Both the position numbers and the translations under genes were made by a program. The notes beneath the pieces are model-generated. The model saw only the letters and a list, made by a program, of their open reading frames with translations. It ran no database searches and was not told where the DNA came from. Positions 51,757 to 59,701 of a DNA stretch of 64,000 bases are shown here, in pieces. The stretch is from Hungatella hathewayi (lineage in GTDB: Bacteria; Bacillota; Clostridia; Lachnospirales; Lachnospiraceae), in the NCBI GenBank assembly GCA_025149285.1, contig CP102274.1, positions 2,681,501-2,745,500 on the forward strand, given 5' to 3'. How positions within the stretch are numbered: the stretch's first letter is position 1; each line of letters starts with the position of its first letter.

Positions 51757-51807
51757 ATGTAAAATAATAAAAGAAGTATTTTACATCAGGAAGGATTTAT
51801 TTTACAT
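51757..51807 (+). promoter_or_regulatory. Operator of the XRE regulator gene
   Basis: The ten-base motif TATTTTACAT occurs at 51777-51786 and 51798-51807 in direct orientation and at 51757-51766 inverted (ATGTAAAATA). The first two in order make a perfect inverted repeat with a ten-base spacer. The last overlaps the start codon, so binding would block translation start and promoter region alike. Confidence 0.65.
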
Positions 51808-52228
51808 GAACGATAACAGAAGTAAAAATCAGCCGCGAGTACGGAATTTTCCATTAGAACAGACCGAAGAGAAGGGCCCGGGACGCGCTGCGAAGGGCGG
51901 ACGAAACAAAGAGGAGCTGCTGCGCGAAATGGGAAACCGCTTAAGGCAGATCAGACTGGAAAAAAACTGGACTCAGGATAAGATGGCGGAATGTCTCGGT
52001 ATTACGAAAGCGTTCTATGGAAAAATTGAGCGGGGAGAGAGCAGTATTGCCCTGGAAAAACTGGCTCTGTTGAATGAGACCATGGATATTGACTTAAATT
52101 ATCTGATAACAGGTGAGACAATTCCTGTACTTCCGATTAATTTCCAGGACGTTCCCCGCGAGAAGCGGTACAGCATGGAACAGCTGATCAAGTACGCTGT
52201 CAGCCTGGCTTCATCGAAGGAGGAGTGA
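51806..52228 (+). CDS. XRE-family transcriptional regulator
   Basis: A 140-residue DNA-binding protein. A hydrophilic N-terminal tail of 37 residues is followed by a helix-turn-helix 'LRQIRLEKNWTQDKMAECLGITKAFYGKIERGESS' (key T-Q-x-x-x-A, LG-I-T, IERGE) near residues 45-80 and a short C-terminal helix pair. No metabolite-binding domain is present. The repeated TATTTTACAT motif upstream suggests autoregulation. It lies between the hydrogenase maturation operon and a peptide operon, and could act on either; this is position-based inference. Confidence 0.88.
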   Translation: MNDNRSKNQPRVRNFPLEQTEEKGPGRAAKGGRNKEELLREMGNRLRQIRLEKNWTQDKMAECLGITKAFYGKIERGESSIALEKLALLNETMDIDLNYLITGETIPVLPINFQDVPREKRYSMEQLIKYAVSLASSKEE

Positions 52229-52372
52229 GGGAGAACAGACCATTTGCCGGAGACGATGAAGACCATCTGGCGGTCCCCTCTTAAATTTTGTAAGGAGGCA
52301 GCTAAAAAAATTACAGATAATTTACTAAAAAAGTTTATTTACTAAAAAATTTGAATACTTAAAATTAATGGA

Positions 52373-52401
52373 TTGACAAGAAACGACATTATTGTTATAC
52401 T
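52373..52401 (+). promoter_or_regulatory. Strong sigma-A promoter of the peptide transport operon
   Basis: TTGACA at 52373-52378 and TATACT at 52396-52401 are 17 bases apart. Upstream, TTTACTAAAAAA occurs twice within 30 bases. Transcription would start near 52408. Confidence 0.75.
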
Positions 52402-52422
52402 AATCCCAACAAATGCAAAGAA

Positions 52423-52455
52423 GCAGAAAATGGAGTTCATTTTCTGCATTTTTTG
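52423..52455 (+). terminator. Promoter-proximal intrinsic terminator (candidate attenuator)
   Basis: GCAGAAAATG and CATTTTCTGC form a perfect ten-base stem with a five-base loop, followed by ATTTTTTG. It lies only about 15 bases after the expected transcription start and 50 bases before the first gene of the operon. Confidence 0.75.
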
Positions 52456-52465
52456 TAAATATTTG

Positions 52466-52481
52466 CTTTAGTGAACTAAAG
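52466..52481 (+). promoter_or_regulatory. ACTAAAG palindrome before the binding-protein gene
   Basis: CTTTAGT-GA-ACTAAAG has perfect seven-base arms. ACTAAA also occurs twice just upstream of the promoter, so these may be binding sites for one regulator. Confidence 0.45.
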
Positions 52482-52504
52482 TGACGGTCATAGGAGGATT
52501 AGTT

Positions 52505-54217
52505 ATGAGAAAACGTAGAAGTGTACTTGCAGCAATATTACTGTCAGCGATGGCTCTTACAACCGCATGCAGCGGAGGCGGCGGTACGACAGAGACGAAC
52601 GGGGGCGGAACCGTTCAGGCTGAAGCGGGATCGGAAGCGGGAAATACGGGGGAAGAAACCGTGGTGCAGATTGGCCAGACCTCTGAGGTAGCCAACTTAA
52701 ACCCGACGATTCAGCCGAGAACACCGGACAGCAATGTTCAGTGTATGATCTTCGATTATCTGGTAATTCCGGATGAAGAACTGAACTATGTAGGGGCTCT
52801 GGCGGAAGGCTGGGATGTGTCGGACGACGGCAGGACGTACACCTTCCATTTGAGAGACGGCGTCAAATGGCATGACGGAGAACCGTTTACTTCTGCGGAC
52901 GTTGCATTTACACTGACATCCTTAGCGGCACCGACCTACAAGGGCGGCGCGGACAGCCGTATCGTCTCCATCGTCGGCGCCAAGGCGTACCAGGAGGGAA
53001 GCGCGGACAGCGTCTCCGGCATTACGACACCGGATGACAAGACGGTTGTTGTGGAACTGGAAGAGGCGAACGCCGCATTTATCGGAAACATGTATACGTG
53101 TATTCTGCCGAAGCACATTCTGGGAGATGTGGATCCGGGCACATGGGATACCGACGATTTTAACCGTCACCCGATCGGAACCGGCAAGTATAAATTCGTT
53201 GAGTGGAAATCCGGCCAATACATTGAACTGGAGAAGAACGAGGACTACTTCGGTGCAAAGCCAAGCATTGACCGTGTCTATGTGAAGTTTGGTGATGAGA
53301 CTACACTGACGGCGTCCCTGATCAATGGCGAGCTGGATGTACTGTACGGCTTAAGCGCTTCAGAGATCGAGACCGTAGAGGCGATGGGCGGAGTCAGAGT
53401 GGAAACGTATGATATGTTAAGCGTATATTATATCGGCTTAAACCAGTTAAATGAAGATTTAAGCGATTTAAAGGTACGCCAGGCCCTGGCTTACGGTATT
53501 GACAAAGCCAAGATTGTAGCGACCGTCTATGGGGAGAGCGGCTACGTTCAGGACAGCATCTTCCCGAGCAATCACTGGACCTACAGCGACGATGTGACAA
53601 AGTATCCGTATGATCCGGCAAAAGCAAAATCCCTTTTGGAAGAGGCCGGATACACCATGAACGCATCAACCGGATTTTACGAGAAGAATGGAAAAACACT
53701 TCATCTGACCTATGATCTTGTAACCAGCACGGACGGCAATTCCGTTGCGCAGCTGATCCAGCAGCAGTGGAAGGAAATCGGCGTGGAGATGGAGATCATC
53801 GAGCAGGATTTTTCCACACTGGCTTATACGAAGCTGTTCCCATCTGATGACAGCGGCAGCCCGCGCCGTGTAACGGCAGACGATTTTGCCTGCTACACCT
53901 TAGGCTTCGGCATGGAGGCCGATCCGGACGAGTATAGAATGTACTTAACCACAGCTGATGCGCCAGGTACCTGGAACTTCGTTACATACAGCAATCCTGA
54001 GGTTGATCAATTATTCGAAAAGCAGCTCTACAGCACAAAGCCTGAGGAGCGAGCAGAATGCTACCATGAGATCGGCAAGCTGATTTCCGAAGATGTGCCG
54101 TGGATTCCGTTATACGGTAAGAAGAGCCTTGCAGGAGTCAGCGAGAAGGTACAGAACTTTGCAGCAGATTTCCGTGGAATTACCTTCCAGATCGAAAAAT
54201 GGAGCGTGGCTCAATAA
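52505..54217 (+). CDS. Peptide ABC transporter substrate-binding lipoprotein (family 5)
   Basis: A 570-residue extracellular solute-binding protein of the DppA/OppA type. The lipobox is LTTAC with modified Cys22, followed by a Gly/Thr/Glu-rich flexible linker (to about residue 50). 'YTFHLRDGVKWHDGEPFTSADVAFTL' (key HLRDGVKWHDG) near 110-140 is the family 5 signature; 'VRQALAYGIDKAKI' near 321 is the second. An in-frame start at 52481 is ignored, because GGAGG at 52492-52497 serves ATG 52505. Ligand is probably a short peptide or peptide-like compound, given the four peptidase genes in the operon. Confidence 0.92.
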   Translation: MRKRRSVLAAILLSAMALTTACSGGGGTTETNGGGTVQAEAGSEAGNTGEETVVQIGQTSEVANLNPTIQPRTPDSNVQCMIFDYLVIPDEELNYVGALAEGWDVSDDGRTYTFHLRDGVKWHDGEPFTSADVAFTLTSLAAPTYKGGADSRIVSIVGAKAYQEGSADSVSGITTPDDKTVVVELEEANAAFIGNMYTCILPKHILGDVDPGTWDTDDFNRHPIGTGKYKFVEWKSGQYIELEKNEDYFGAKPSIDRVYVKFGDETTLTASLINGELDVLYGLSASEIETVEAMGGVRVETYDMLSVYYIGLNQLNEDLSDLKVRQALAYGIDKAKIVATVYGESGYVQDSIFPSNHWTYSDDVTKYPYDPAKAKSLLEEAGYTMNASTGFYEKNGKTLHLTYDLVTSTDGNSVAQLIQQQWKEIGVEMEIIEQDFSTLAYTKLFPSDDSGSPRRVTADDFACYTLGFGMEADPDEYRMYLTTADAPGTWNFVTYSNPEVDQLFEKQLYSTKPEERAECYHEIGKLISEDVPWIPLYGKKSLAGVSEKVQNFAADFRGITFQIEKWSVAQ

Positions 54218-54255
54218 AGTCTAAAATCCCGCTGCCTGCGGAACTAAATGAATGA

Positions 54256-54296
54256 GGTGAAATGGCCCAAAGCATATTGTTTTGGGCCATTTCACC
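54256..54296 (+). other. Large perfect hairpin between binding-protein and peptidase genes
   Basis: GGTGAAATGGCCCAAA and TTTGGGCCATTTCACC form a perfect 16-base stem with a nine-base loop. No T tract follows, so full termination is unlikely. It ends 14 bases before the next start codon and probably sets a drop in expression, or protects the 3' end of the binding-protein mRNA. Confidence 0.65.
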
Positions 54297-54309
54297 AATG
54301 GAGAGGCAA

Positions 54310-55710
54310 ATGAAATACGATTATACAGAAGTTTTAAAGGATCTGGTCAGAATCGATACCACAAATCCACCGGGAAATGAAAAAATGGCGCTTGATTACA
54401 TTCAGCAGATTCTTGAACAGGAAGGGATCAATTCGAAGATTTACGAGAGTGCTCCCGGCAGGGGAAATCTCCTGGCCTGCCTTCCGGCTTCCTTCCATAT
54501 GGATGAGGGCGCCGGACCTGACCGGGATTCGGCTGAGGATGAAGCGGCGGACCGGCCGCTGATTCTTATGAGCCATATTGACGTGGTTCTGGCCAAGGAG
54601 TCCCAGTGGAAGCATCCGCCCTTTGCCGCGGTGGAGGAGGACGGTTATATCTACGGACGCGGCACCGTGGATACGAAGCAGCTGACGGTCATGGAACTGG
54701 CGGCTTTTCTGGCGCTGGCGGAAAATGGAGAATACAGGAAACGGGATGTCTTCCTTCTGGTGACCTGTGATGAGGAGAGCGGCAGCGCCTGCGGGCTTTC
54801 CGCATTTCTGGAGGAAACCATCCCGGCAGGAAGCCGTCCCATCACAGGAAGAGAGCTCTTTGAAAACAGTGAGGTAATCAGCGAAGGCGGAGGCTTCCCG
54901 ATTCTGGTGGGAGATACGGCTTTTTACTTATGTGAGTCGGGGCAGAAGGGATGCGGCACCGTGGAATTTACGGTGGCGGCCAGACTGGCAAAAGGGCCGT
55001 TCTTCGGAAGCGGAGATGGGATGGTAAGAGCCATGAAGCTGGTGGCCGATATCGGGTCCATGGAACTGGAGCAGAGGAAGCTGCCTACGGTCGCGCACTT
55101 TGAACAACGGCTTTCCCAATGCGTGGACGGCGGCAGTCACGGTGAACCGGATGCAGGGCAGGACGCCGCTCGTCTCGGAGAGGTACTTTCCCCGGTTATG
55201 AACAATATTTTAACGGCCATGAACCGGAATACCATGACCGTAACCATGATACAGGGGAAAAACAGCAGCGAGGTGAAGGTGATCTGCGATGTGCGGCTTC
55301 TGCCAGGTTACGGAACCGAATATCTGAAAGAACTTACGGACAGTCTGGCGGAAAAATGGGATGCGGACTGCCGGATTTTATCCTTCAGCGAGGGCTATGA
55401 AAGCCAGCCGGAAGGCGGGCTGATCGGCTGCCTGGAGGAAGCGACAAGGATGGAGCTGGGAGAAGCCGGGAAACGGGCGGAGCTGCTTCCGTTCATTTCC
55501 ATGGGATCCAGCGACGGCCGTTTCCTGGTGCCCATGAAGGCGAAGGTATACGGCTACAGTCCGGTGCTTCCCTGGGATATGACCTTTGATCAGGCCGTTT
55601 CCATGGTTCACGGCGTCGATGAAAAGATTCATCGGGAATCGGTGCTGTTTGGATGCCGGGTTCTTGAACGTGCAGTCCGTCAGGCAGTCTGCGGCAGTCA
55701 CGGTGAATGA
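54310..55710 (+). CDS. M20-family metallopeptidase lacking the dimer-interface histidine
   Basis: A 466-residue zinc peptidase of the ArgE/DapE/carboxypeptidase G2 group. Metal and catalytic residues are visible: His89 in 'SHIDVV', Asp121 in 'GTVDTKQ', the Glu155-Glu156 pair in 'CDEESGS', an acidic residue in 'SEGGG' and His434 in 'MVHGVDE'. In the lid domain the usual GGHAS motif, which supplies a histidine to the partner active site, is replaced by 'LAKGPFFG', and a hydrophilic stretch is inserted near 275-290. I set the start at 54310 behind GGAGAGG; an upstream ATG at 54262 lies inside the hairpin. It probably hydrolyses an imported dipeptide or N-acyl amino acid. Confidence 0.85.
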   Translation: MKYDYTEVLKDLVRIDTTNPPGNEKMALDYIQQILEQEGINSKIYESAPGRGNLLACLPASFHMDEGAGPDRDSAEDEAADRPLILMSHIDVVLAKESQWKHPPFAAVEEDGYIYGRGTVDTKQLTVMELAAFLALAENGEYRKRDVFLLVTCDEESGSACGLSAFLEETIPAGSRPITGRELFENSEVISEGGGFPILVGDTAFYLCESGQKGCGTVEFTVAARLAKGPFFGSGDGMVRAMKLVADIGSMELEQRKLPTVAHFEQRLSQCVDGGSHGEPDAGQDAARLGEVLSPVMNNILTAMNRNTMTVTMIQGKNSSEVKVICDVRLLPGYGTEYLKELTDSLAEKWDADCRILSFSEGYESQPEGGLIGCLEEATRMELGEAGKRAELLPFISMGSSDGRFLVPMKAKVYGYSPVLPWDMTFDQAVSMVHGVDEKIHRESVLFGCRVLERAVRQAVCGSHGE

Positions 55711-55741
55711 ATAATTGTAAAAAAGGAAGAAGGGGAACATT

Positions 55742-56944
55742 ATGGTAGACAGAAAAAATGTAGCGGTTGAGAAGATGGACCGTGCAGTCCAGATTTTAAA
55801 AGAAAATCAGATCGATATGTGGATGTTTTATTCCAGGCAGAATCAGGATCCGTCGCTGGAACTGATGTTCAATACCGATACGAAGAATGAGGTCCTGTTT
55901 GTGCTGACAGCGGATGGAGACCGGATGGCATTTGCGGAAGCGTCCGATGCGGCGGTTTATGAAGCCTCCGGGATCTTTACCTGTGTGAAGACGGTGACGC
56001 CGGACACCATTATGAAGGAATTTACAGCAGTATGTGACGAAAAGAAGCCAAACCGGATTGCGGTCAACGACTCCACCGAGGATTCCCGCTGTGACGGTCT
56101 TGGGCTGGGGCTCTATAAAAAAGTATGCGGCGCGCTGGGGGAGGACCGCATGAAGGCGTTAAAGACCGGAAGCTACCGGATGCTGGAAGAACTCCGCGCG
56201 GTAAAGACTCCCAGCGAGGTTGCCATTATGGAGGAGTGCAGCCGTTTGACGACCGATATATACGACGCACTTTTTGAACGTCTCCATGTAGGACTCAGTG
56301 AAATCGATGTGGGAGAGATCATGATGGAAGAGTGTGCGAAGCGGAACGTAGTCACCGCTTTCGGAAATCCGCCGGAATATCCGCTGGTTCTTCTCGTCAA
56401 GGGCGGCATGTCCCACAGGAAGCCGAACGCGAAGAATATCTGCATGCCGGGTGATATGCTGGTGATCGACTTCAGCATCCGATTTAACGGCTATACCTCC
56501 GATATTGCGCGCACCATGTACTTCTTAAAACCGGGCGAGGAGCATGCTCCGAAGGAGGTCACCGACTGTGCAAACGGGGCCATCCGCGCTGTCGGTGAGG
56601 TCATGAAGGTGATCAAACCGGGCATGAAGGGCTACGAGGTGGACGCGGTTGGAAGACAGTCCATTCTGGACAGCGGTTATCCCAATATTCCTCATTCCGT
56701 AGGCCATCAGGTGGGGTTAGAAGTGCACGACGGCGGAACGACCCTCGGGCCAAACAAGGCCAAGGTCAGCTGCCAGGGCGTTTTAAGAAAGAATGAGATC
56801 TACGCGCTGGAACCGACCGTACTTCAGCCGGATGGACTTCCCTGCGCGATCATCGAGGATGATGTAATCCTGACCGATGACGGATGCAGGCTCATCAGCA
56901 AACGCCAGACTGCATTAATCGAGATTCCGTACAGAGAGGCTTAA
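55742..56944 (+). CDS. M24-family aminopeptidase (Xaa-Pro dipeptidase-like)
   Basis: A 400-residue metallopeptidase with an N-terminal creatinase-like domain (about 1-150) and a C-terminal pita-bread catalytic domain. Metal ligands are all seen: Asp in 'VIDFSI', Asp in 'TSDIART', His in 'SVGHQVGLEVHD', Glu in 'ALEPTV' and Glu in 'IEDDVI'. The length is 40 residues more than the second M24 of this operon because of a longer N domain. It probably removes N-terminal residues next to proline or cleaves dipeptides. It begins 31 bases after the M20 gene with GGAAGAAGGGG as ribosome binding site. Confidence 0.9.
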   Translation: MVDRKNVAVEKMDRAVQILKENQIDMWMFYSRQNQDPSLELMFNTDTKNEVLFVLTADGDRMAFAEASDAAVYEASGIFTCVKTVTPDTIMKEFTAVCDEKKPNRIAVNDSTEDSRCDGLGLGLYKKVCGALGEDRMKALKTGSYRMLEELRAVKTPSEVAIMEECSRLTTDIYDALFERLHVGLSEIDVGEIMMEECAKRNVVTAFGNPPEYPLVLLVKGGMSHRKPNAKNICMPGDMLVIDFSIRFNGYTSDIARTMYFLKPGEEHAPKEVTDCANGAIRAVGEVMKVIKPGMKGYEVDAVGRQSILDSGYPNIPHSVGHQVGLEVHDGGTTLGPNKAKVSCQGVLRKNEIYALEPTVLQPDGLPCAIIEDDVILTDDGCRLISKRQTALIEIPYREA

Positions 56945-56947
56945 TTC

Positions 56948-58210
56948 ATGGATAATGTGAAAGAGACACTGATTCATCTCATTTCTATTCCCTCGGTAAC
57001 CGCTTCTCCCTCCGAGAAGGAAGCCATCATGTACCTCGAAGAGATCTTAAAGGAAGAGGGAATTGAGACAGAGCGGATTTATAAGGATCCGGAACGCTTA
57101 AATCTTCTCGCTCATTTACCGGCCGAGAAGCCGGAAAAGGAGCCACTTGTGCTGATATCCCATGTCGATGTGGTGGATGGTGATGCTGACAAATGGAACT
57201 GGCCGGTGTTCGGCGGAGTGGAAGACGGAGGCAGGATCTATGGCAGGGGAACGCTGGATACGAAGCATTTGACCGTGATGGAGCTGAACGCGTTTCTGAA
57301 CCTGAAACGGTCGGGGCGGAAGCTGAAGCGCGACGTCTATTTCCTGGCAACCATCGATGAGGAAGCGGGAAGTACATTCGGCATGGAGTACGTAAAAGAG
57401 GCAAAACCGGACCTGTTTGTGCATGCCGCGGTCATCAACGAAGGCGGCGGTTTTCCCCTTCGGATTAACGGAAAAGACTATATGATGGTGACGGTGGGAG
57501 AAAAGGCCGTGTGCAAGGTAAAGCTTTCGGCTTCGGGACGCGGCGGCCACGCCAGCGCGCCCGGCGGCGATCAGGCCATTTTAAAGCTTGCCGCCGTGCT
57601 GGAGGAAGTCTTTGGCGCGGAGGAGGAGCTGGACTTTGGAAGCCACGCGACACAGGAGACCATGGCGCGGATTCTGGGAAGCCGTGACTGCGACAACCCG
57701 GTGGCAGCCGACATTTTCGGGTATTCTGGCCAGAATACCATCGGGCTCCGGGATTACCGGATTGGAGACCGGAGCAATGTGATTCCGGCTGCGGTGGAAG
57801 TGGTTCTGGAATTTAAAGTCCTTCCGGGAACCCGGGTAGAGGAGATTGAAGCGTTTATAAGACGCCACGTAACGGATGGGGTACAGTATGAAATCATGAG
57901 CTTTGAGAGAGGCTTCGAAAGCAATTTCGACAACTCTGCTCTAAAAAGCGTGATCGAGGACTTAAAGACTATCAGCAGTGAGGAAGGGTTCTCCTGTGAG
58001 GTCCTTCCCATGCTTGCGCTGGGGCGCACGGATGGCCGCTTTTTCGGTTCGGAAGGAAGTATGGTTTATGGCTGCTCCCCTCTTCTGCTGGACGACTCCT
58101 TTGACGTAGTGCTGCCGAAGGTTCATGGAAATGATGAAAGCATATCCACGGAATCCTATCTCTTTGGCTGCAGGGTGCTGGACCGTTTCATTGAGAAAAA
58201 CTGTTTGTAA
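56948..58210 (+). CDS. M20-family metallopeptidase (complete active site)
   Basis: A 420-residue zinc peptidase related to the M20 protein two genes upstream. His72 in 'ISHVDVV', Asp in 'GTLDTKH', Glu-Glu in 'IDEEAGS', acid in 'NEGGG' and His393 in 'KVHGNDE' are present, and unlike its paralogue it keeps the lid histidine, His201 in 'SGRGGHASAPG'. It starts three bases after the M24 gene. Similar proteins act on dipeptides, acylated amino acids or carboxylated amino acids; specificity is not readable. Confidence 0.9.
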   Translation: MDNVKETLIHLISIPSVTASPSEKEAIMYLEEILKEEGIETERIYKDPERLNLLAHLPAEKPEKEPLVLISHVDVVDGDADKWNWPVFGGVEDGGRIYGRGTLDTKHLTVMELNAFLNLKRSGRKLKRDVYFLATIDEEAGSTFGMEYVKEAKPDLFVHAAVINEGGGFPLRINGKDYMMVTVGEKAVCKVKLSASGRGGHASAPGGDQAILKLAAVLEEVFGAEEELDFGSHATQETMARILGSRDCDNPVAADIFGYSGQNTIGLRDYRIGDRSNVIPAAVEVVLEFKVLPGTRVEEIEAFIRRHVTDGVQYEIMSFERGFESNFDNSALKSVIEDLKTISSEEGFSCEVLPMLALGRTDGRFFGSEGSMVYGCSPLLLDDSFDVVLPKVHGNDESISTESYLFGCRVLDRFIEKNCL

Positions 58211-58253
58211 GCCGTGAAAGAGCGGCCTGCTATTACATAAAATGGAGGTAAAA

Positions 58254-58715
58254 ATGAAGAACTTTGAATTTCATAATCGTGTGATCCATGATGTGACTGA
58301 AAAACTGAAAGAACTGGACATTGACTTGTATTTAATCATTACCAGCGAAGGAAGCGATAAGATGACCCGGTTTATTCCCGGAGTCGATACCGTAGGATCC
58401 GGAGCATTTTTCTTTACAAAGGAAGGAAAACGGTACGGCGTGGCATCTACCATAGACGCTCAGGACGTGGAGGAATCCGGCCTGTTTGACGAGGTAGTCC
58501 GTTACCAGGATTACGAAAGCGCGGTAGCCGGCCTTCTGGAACGGCTGAATCCGAAGCGTGTGGCGCTTGATTTTTCTGAGACGGATGCGGAATGCGACGG
58601 ACTGACGCTGGGACGGTATGAACATTATAAGTCTCACATCAAGGGGCAGATGGAGTATACAGAGGTCAGCTCCGATCTGTTTATCCCACAGGTGAAGGCT
58701 GCAGTCCACCAATAA
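58254..58715 (+). CDS. Orphan creatinase N-domain protein (no catalytic domain)
   Basis: A 153-residue protein matching only the N-terminal domain of M24 peptidases (creatinase N): 'VTEKLKELDIDLYLIITSEGSDKMTRFIPG' (key L-x-x-x-D-I-D, S-x-x-x-x-x-R-F) and 'RVALDFSETDAECDGLTLGRYE', which resembles the same region of the M24 neighbour ('RIAVNDSTEDSRCDGLGLGLY'). The gene ends where the catalytic domain would start, and none of the M24 metal ligands is encoded downstream. GGAGG precedes ATG 58254. It may be a subunit that oligomerises with one of the two M24 proteins, a ligand-binding protein, or a remnant. Sixteen bases separate it from the first permease gene. Confidence 0.8.
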   Translation: MKNFEFHNRVIHDVTEKLKELDIDLYLIITSEGSDKMTRFIPGVDTVGSGAFFFTKEGKRYGVASTIDAQDVEESGLFDEVVRYQDYESAVAGLLERLNPKRVALDFSETDAECDGLTLGRYEHYKSHIKGQMEYTEVSSDLFIPQVKAAVHQ

Positions 58716-58731
58716 GATCAGGAGGTTATCG

Positions 58732-59691
58732 ATGGGAAAATACATAAGAAAACGGTTAATACAGTCAATTCCCGTGGTGTTCGGTATTACAATACTGACC
58801 TATTTTATCATGAAACTGGCGCCGGGCGGCCCCCTGGCCAACATGATTAATCCGCGTACTTCGGCGGAATCCATATTGAGGGCCAAGGAAGCGATGGGCT
58901 TAAATAAGCCGATCATCATTCAGTATGTCAACTGGCTGAGAGAGCTGCTGCAGGGGAATTTCGGTTACAGCACCAACTCAGGCCAGCAGGTTCTTGCCAT
59001 GATACTGGAACGGCTTCCGGCGACGCTGCTGCTCACGGTAACTGCGTTTGTTTTAAGCTTTGTCATTGGGATACCGCTGGGGGTTTACTCAGCAACCCAT
59101 AAGTATTCGGCCGGAGATTACGGCCTCACCATTTTCTCCTTTATCGGAATATCGATTCCCAGCTTCTTCTTCGGCATGGGTTTAATCTATATCTTTGCCA
59201 TTAAGCTGAAATGGTTTCCGACGTCCGGATTTGGCGATACCACCTTTAAGGGAACCGGGATGGCCCTCTTTCTCAACAAGATGAAATACTTAGTCATGCC
59301 CGCTCTGGTGATGTCCCTGGCCAATTTAGCCACGGTCATGCGCTTTACCCGGTCGAGCATGGTGGAAACGCTGAATCAGGATTATATCCGCACGGCCAGG
59401 GCCAAAGGACTTTCGGAAAAGGTGGTGATCTACCGCCACGCACTGAAGAATTCCCTGATTCCGGTTATCACCATCTTCGGCTTATCCATTCCGAACCTGT
59501 TCGGGGGCGCCTATATCACAGAAAAGGTGTTCAGCTGGCCGGGTATGGGGCTTTTGGGCGTTGACGCCATCGCAAACAGAGACTACGCGGTGCTGATGGG
59601 ACTGACTCTGTTTACGGCGATTCTGGTTCTCGTGGGCAATCTCGTCGCGGATATCCTTTATTCCTTCGTTGACCCGAGAATACGATACTAA
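58732..59691 (+). CDS. Peptide ABC transporter permease (OppB/DppB)
   Basis: A 319-residue inner-membrane permease. 'YIRKRLIQSIPVVFGITILTYFIMKLAPGGP' (key motif ..PVVFG.. and LAPGGP) opens the protein, and the EAA-like loop 'RTARAKGLSEKVVIYRHALKN' lies near 222-242. Six helices are visible. It lies between the peptidase genes and oppC. The start ATG follows AGGAGGTTATCG. Confidence 0.93.
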   Translation: MGKYIRKRLIQSIPVVFGITILTYFIMKLAPGGPLANMINPRTSAESILRAKEAMGLNKPIIIQYVNWLRELLQGNFGYSTNSGQQVLAMILERLPATLLLTVTAFVLSFVIGIPLGVYSATHKYSAGDYGLTIFSFIGISIPSFFFGMGLIYIFAIKLKWFPTSGFGDTTFKGTGMALFLNKMKYLVMPALVMSLANLATVMRFTRSSMVETLNQDYIRTARAKGLSEKVVIYRHALKNSLIPVITIFGLSIPNLFGGAYITEKVFSWPGMGLLGVDAIANRDYAVLMGLTLFTAILVLVGNLVADILYSFVDPRIRY

Positions 59692-59701
59692 GGAGGCTTC
59701 C

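Noticed and set aside
54262..54309. Upstream start of the first M20 peptidase
   Set aside because: That ATG lies inside the 16-base hairpin and lacks a ribosome binding site, while GGAGAGG serves the ATG at 54310.
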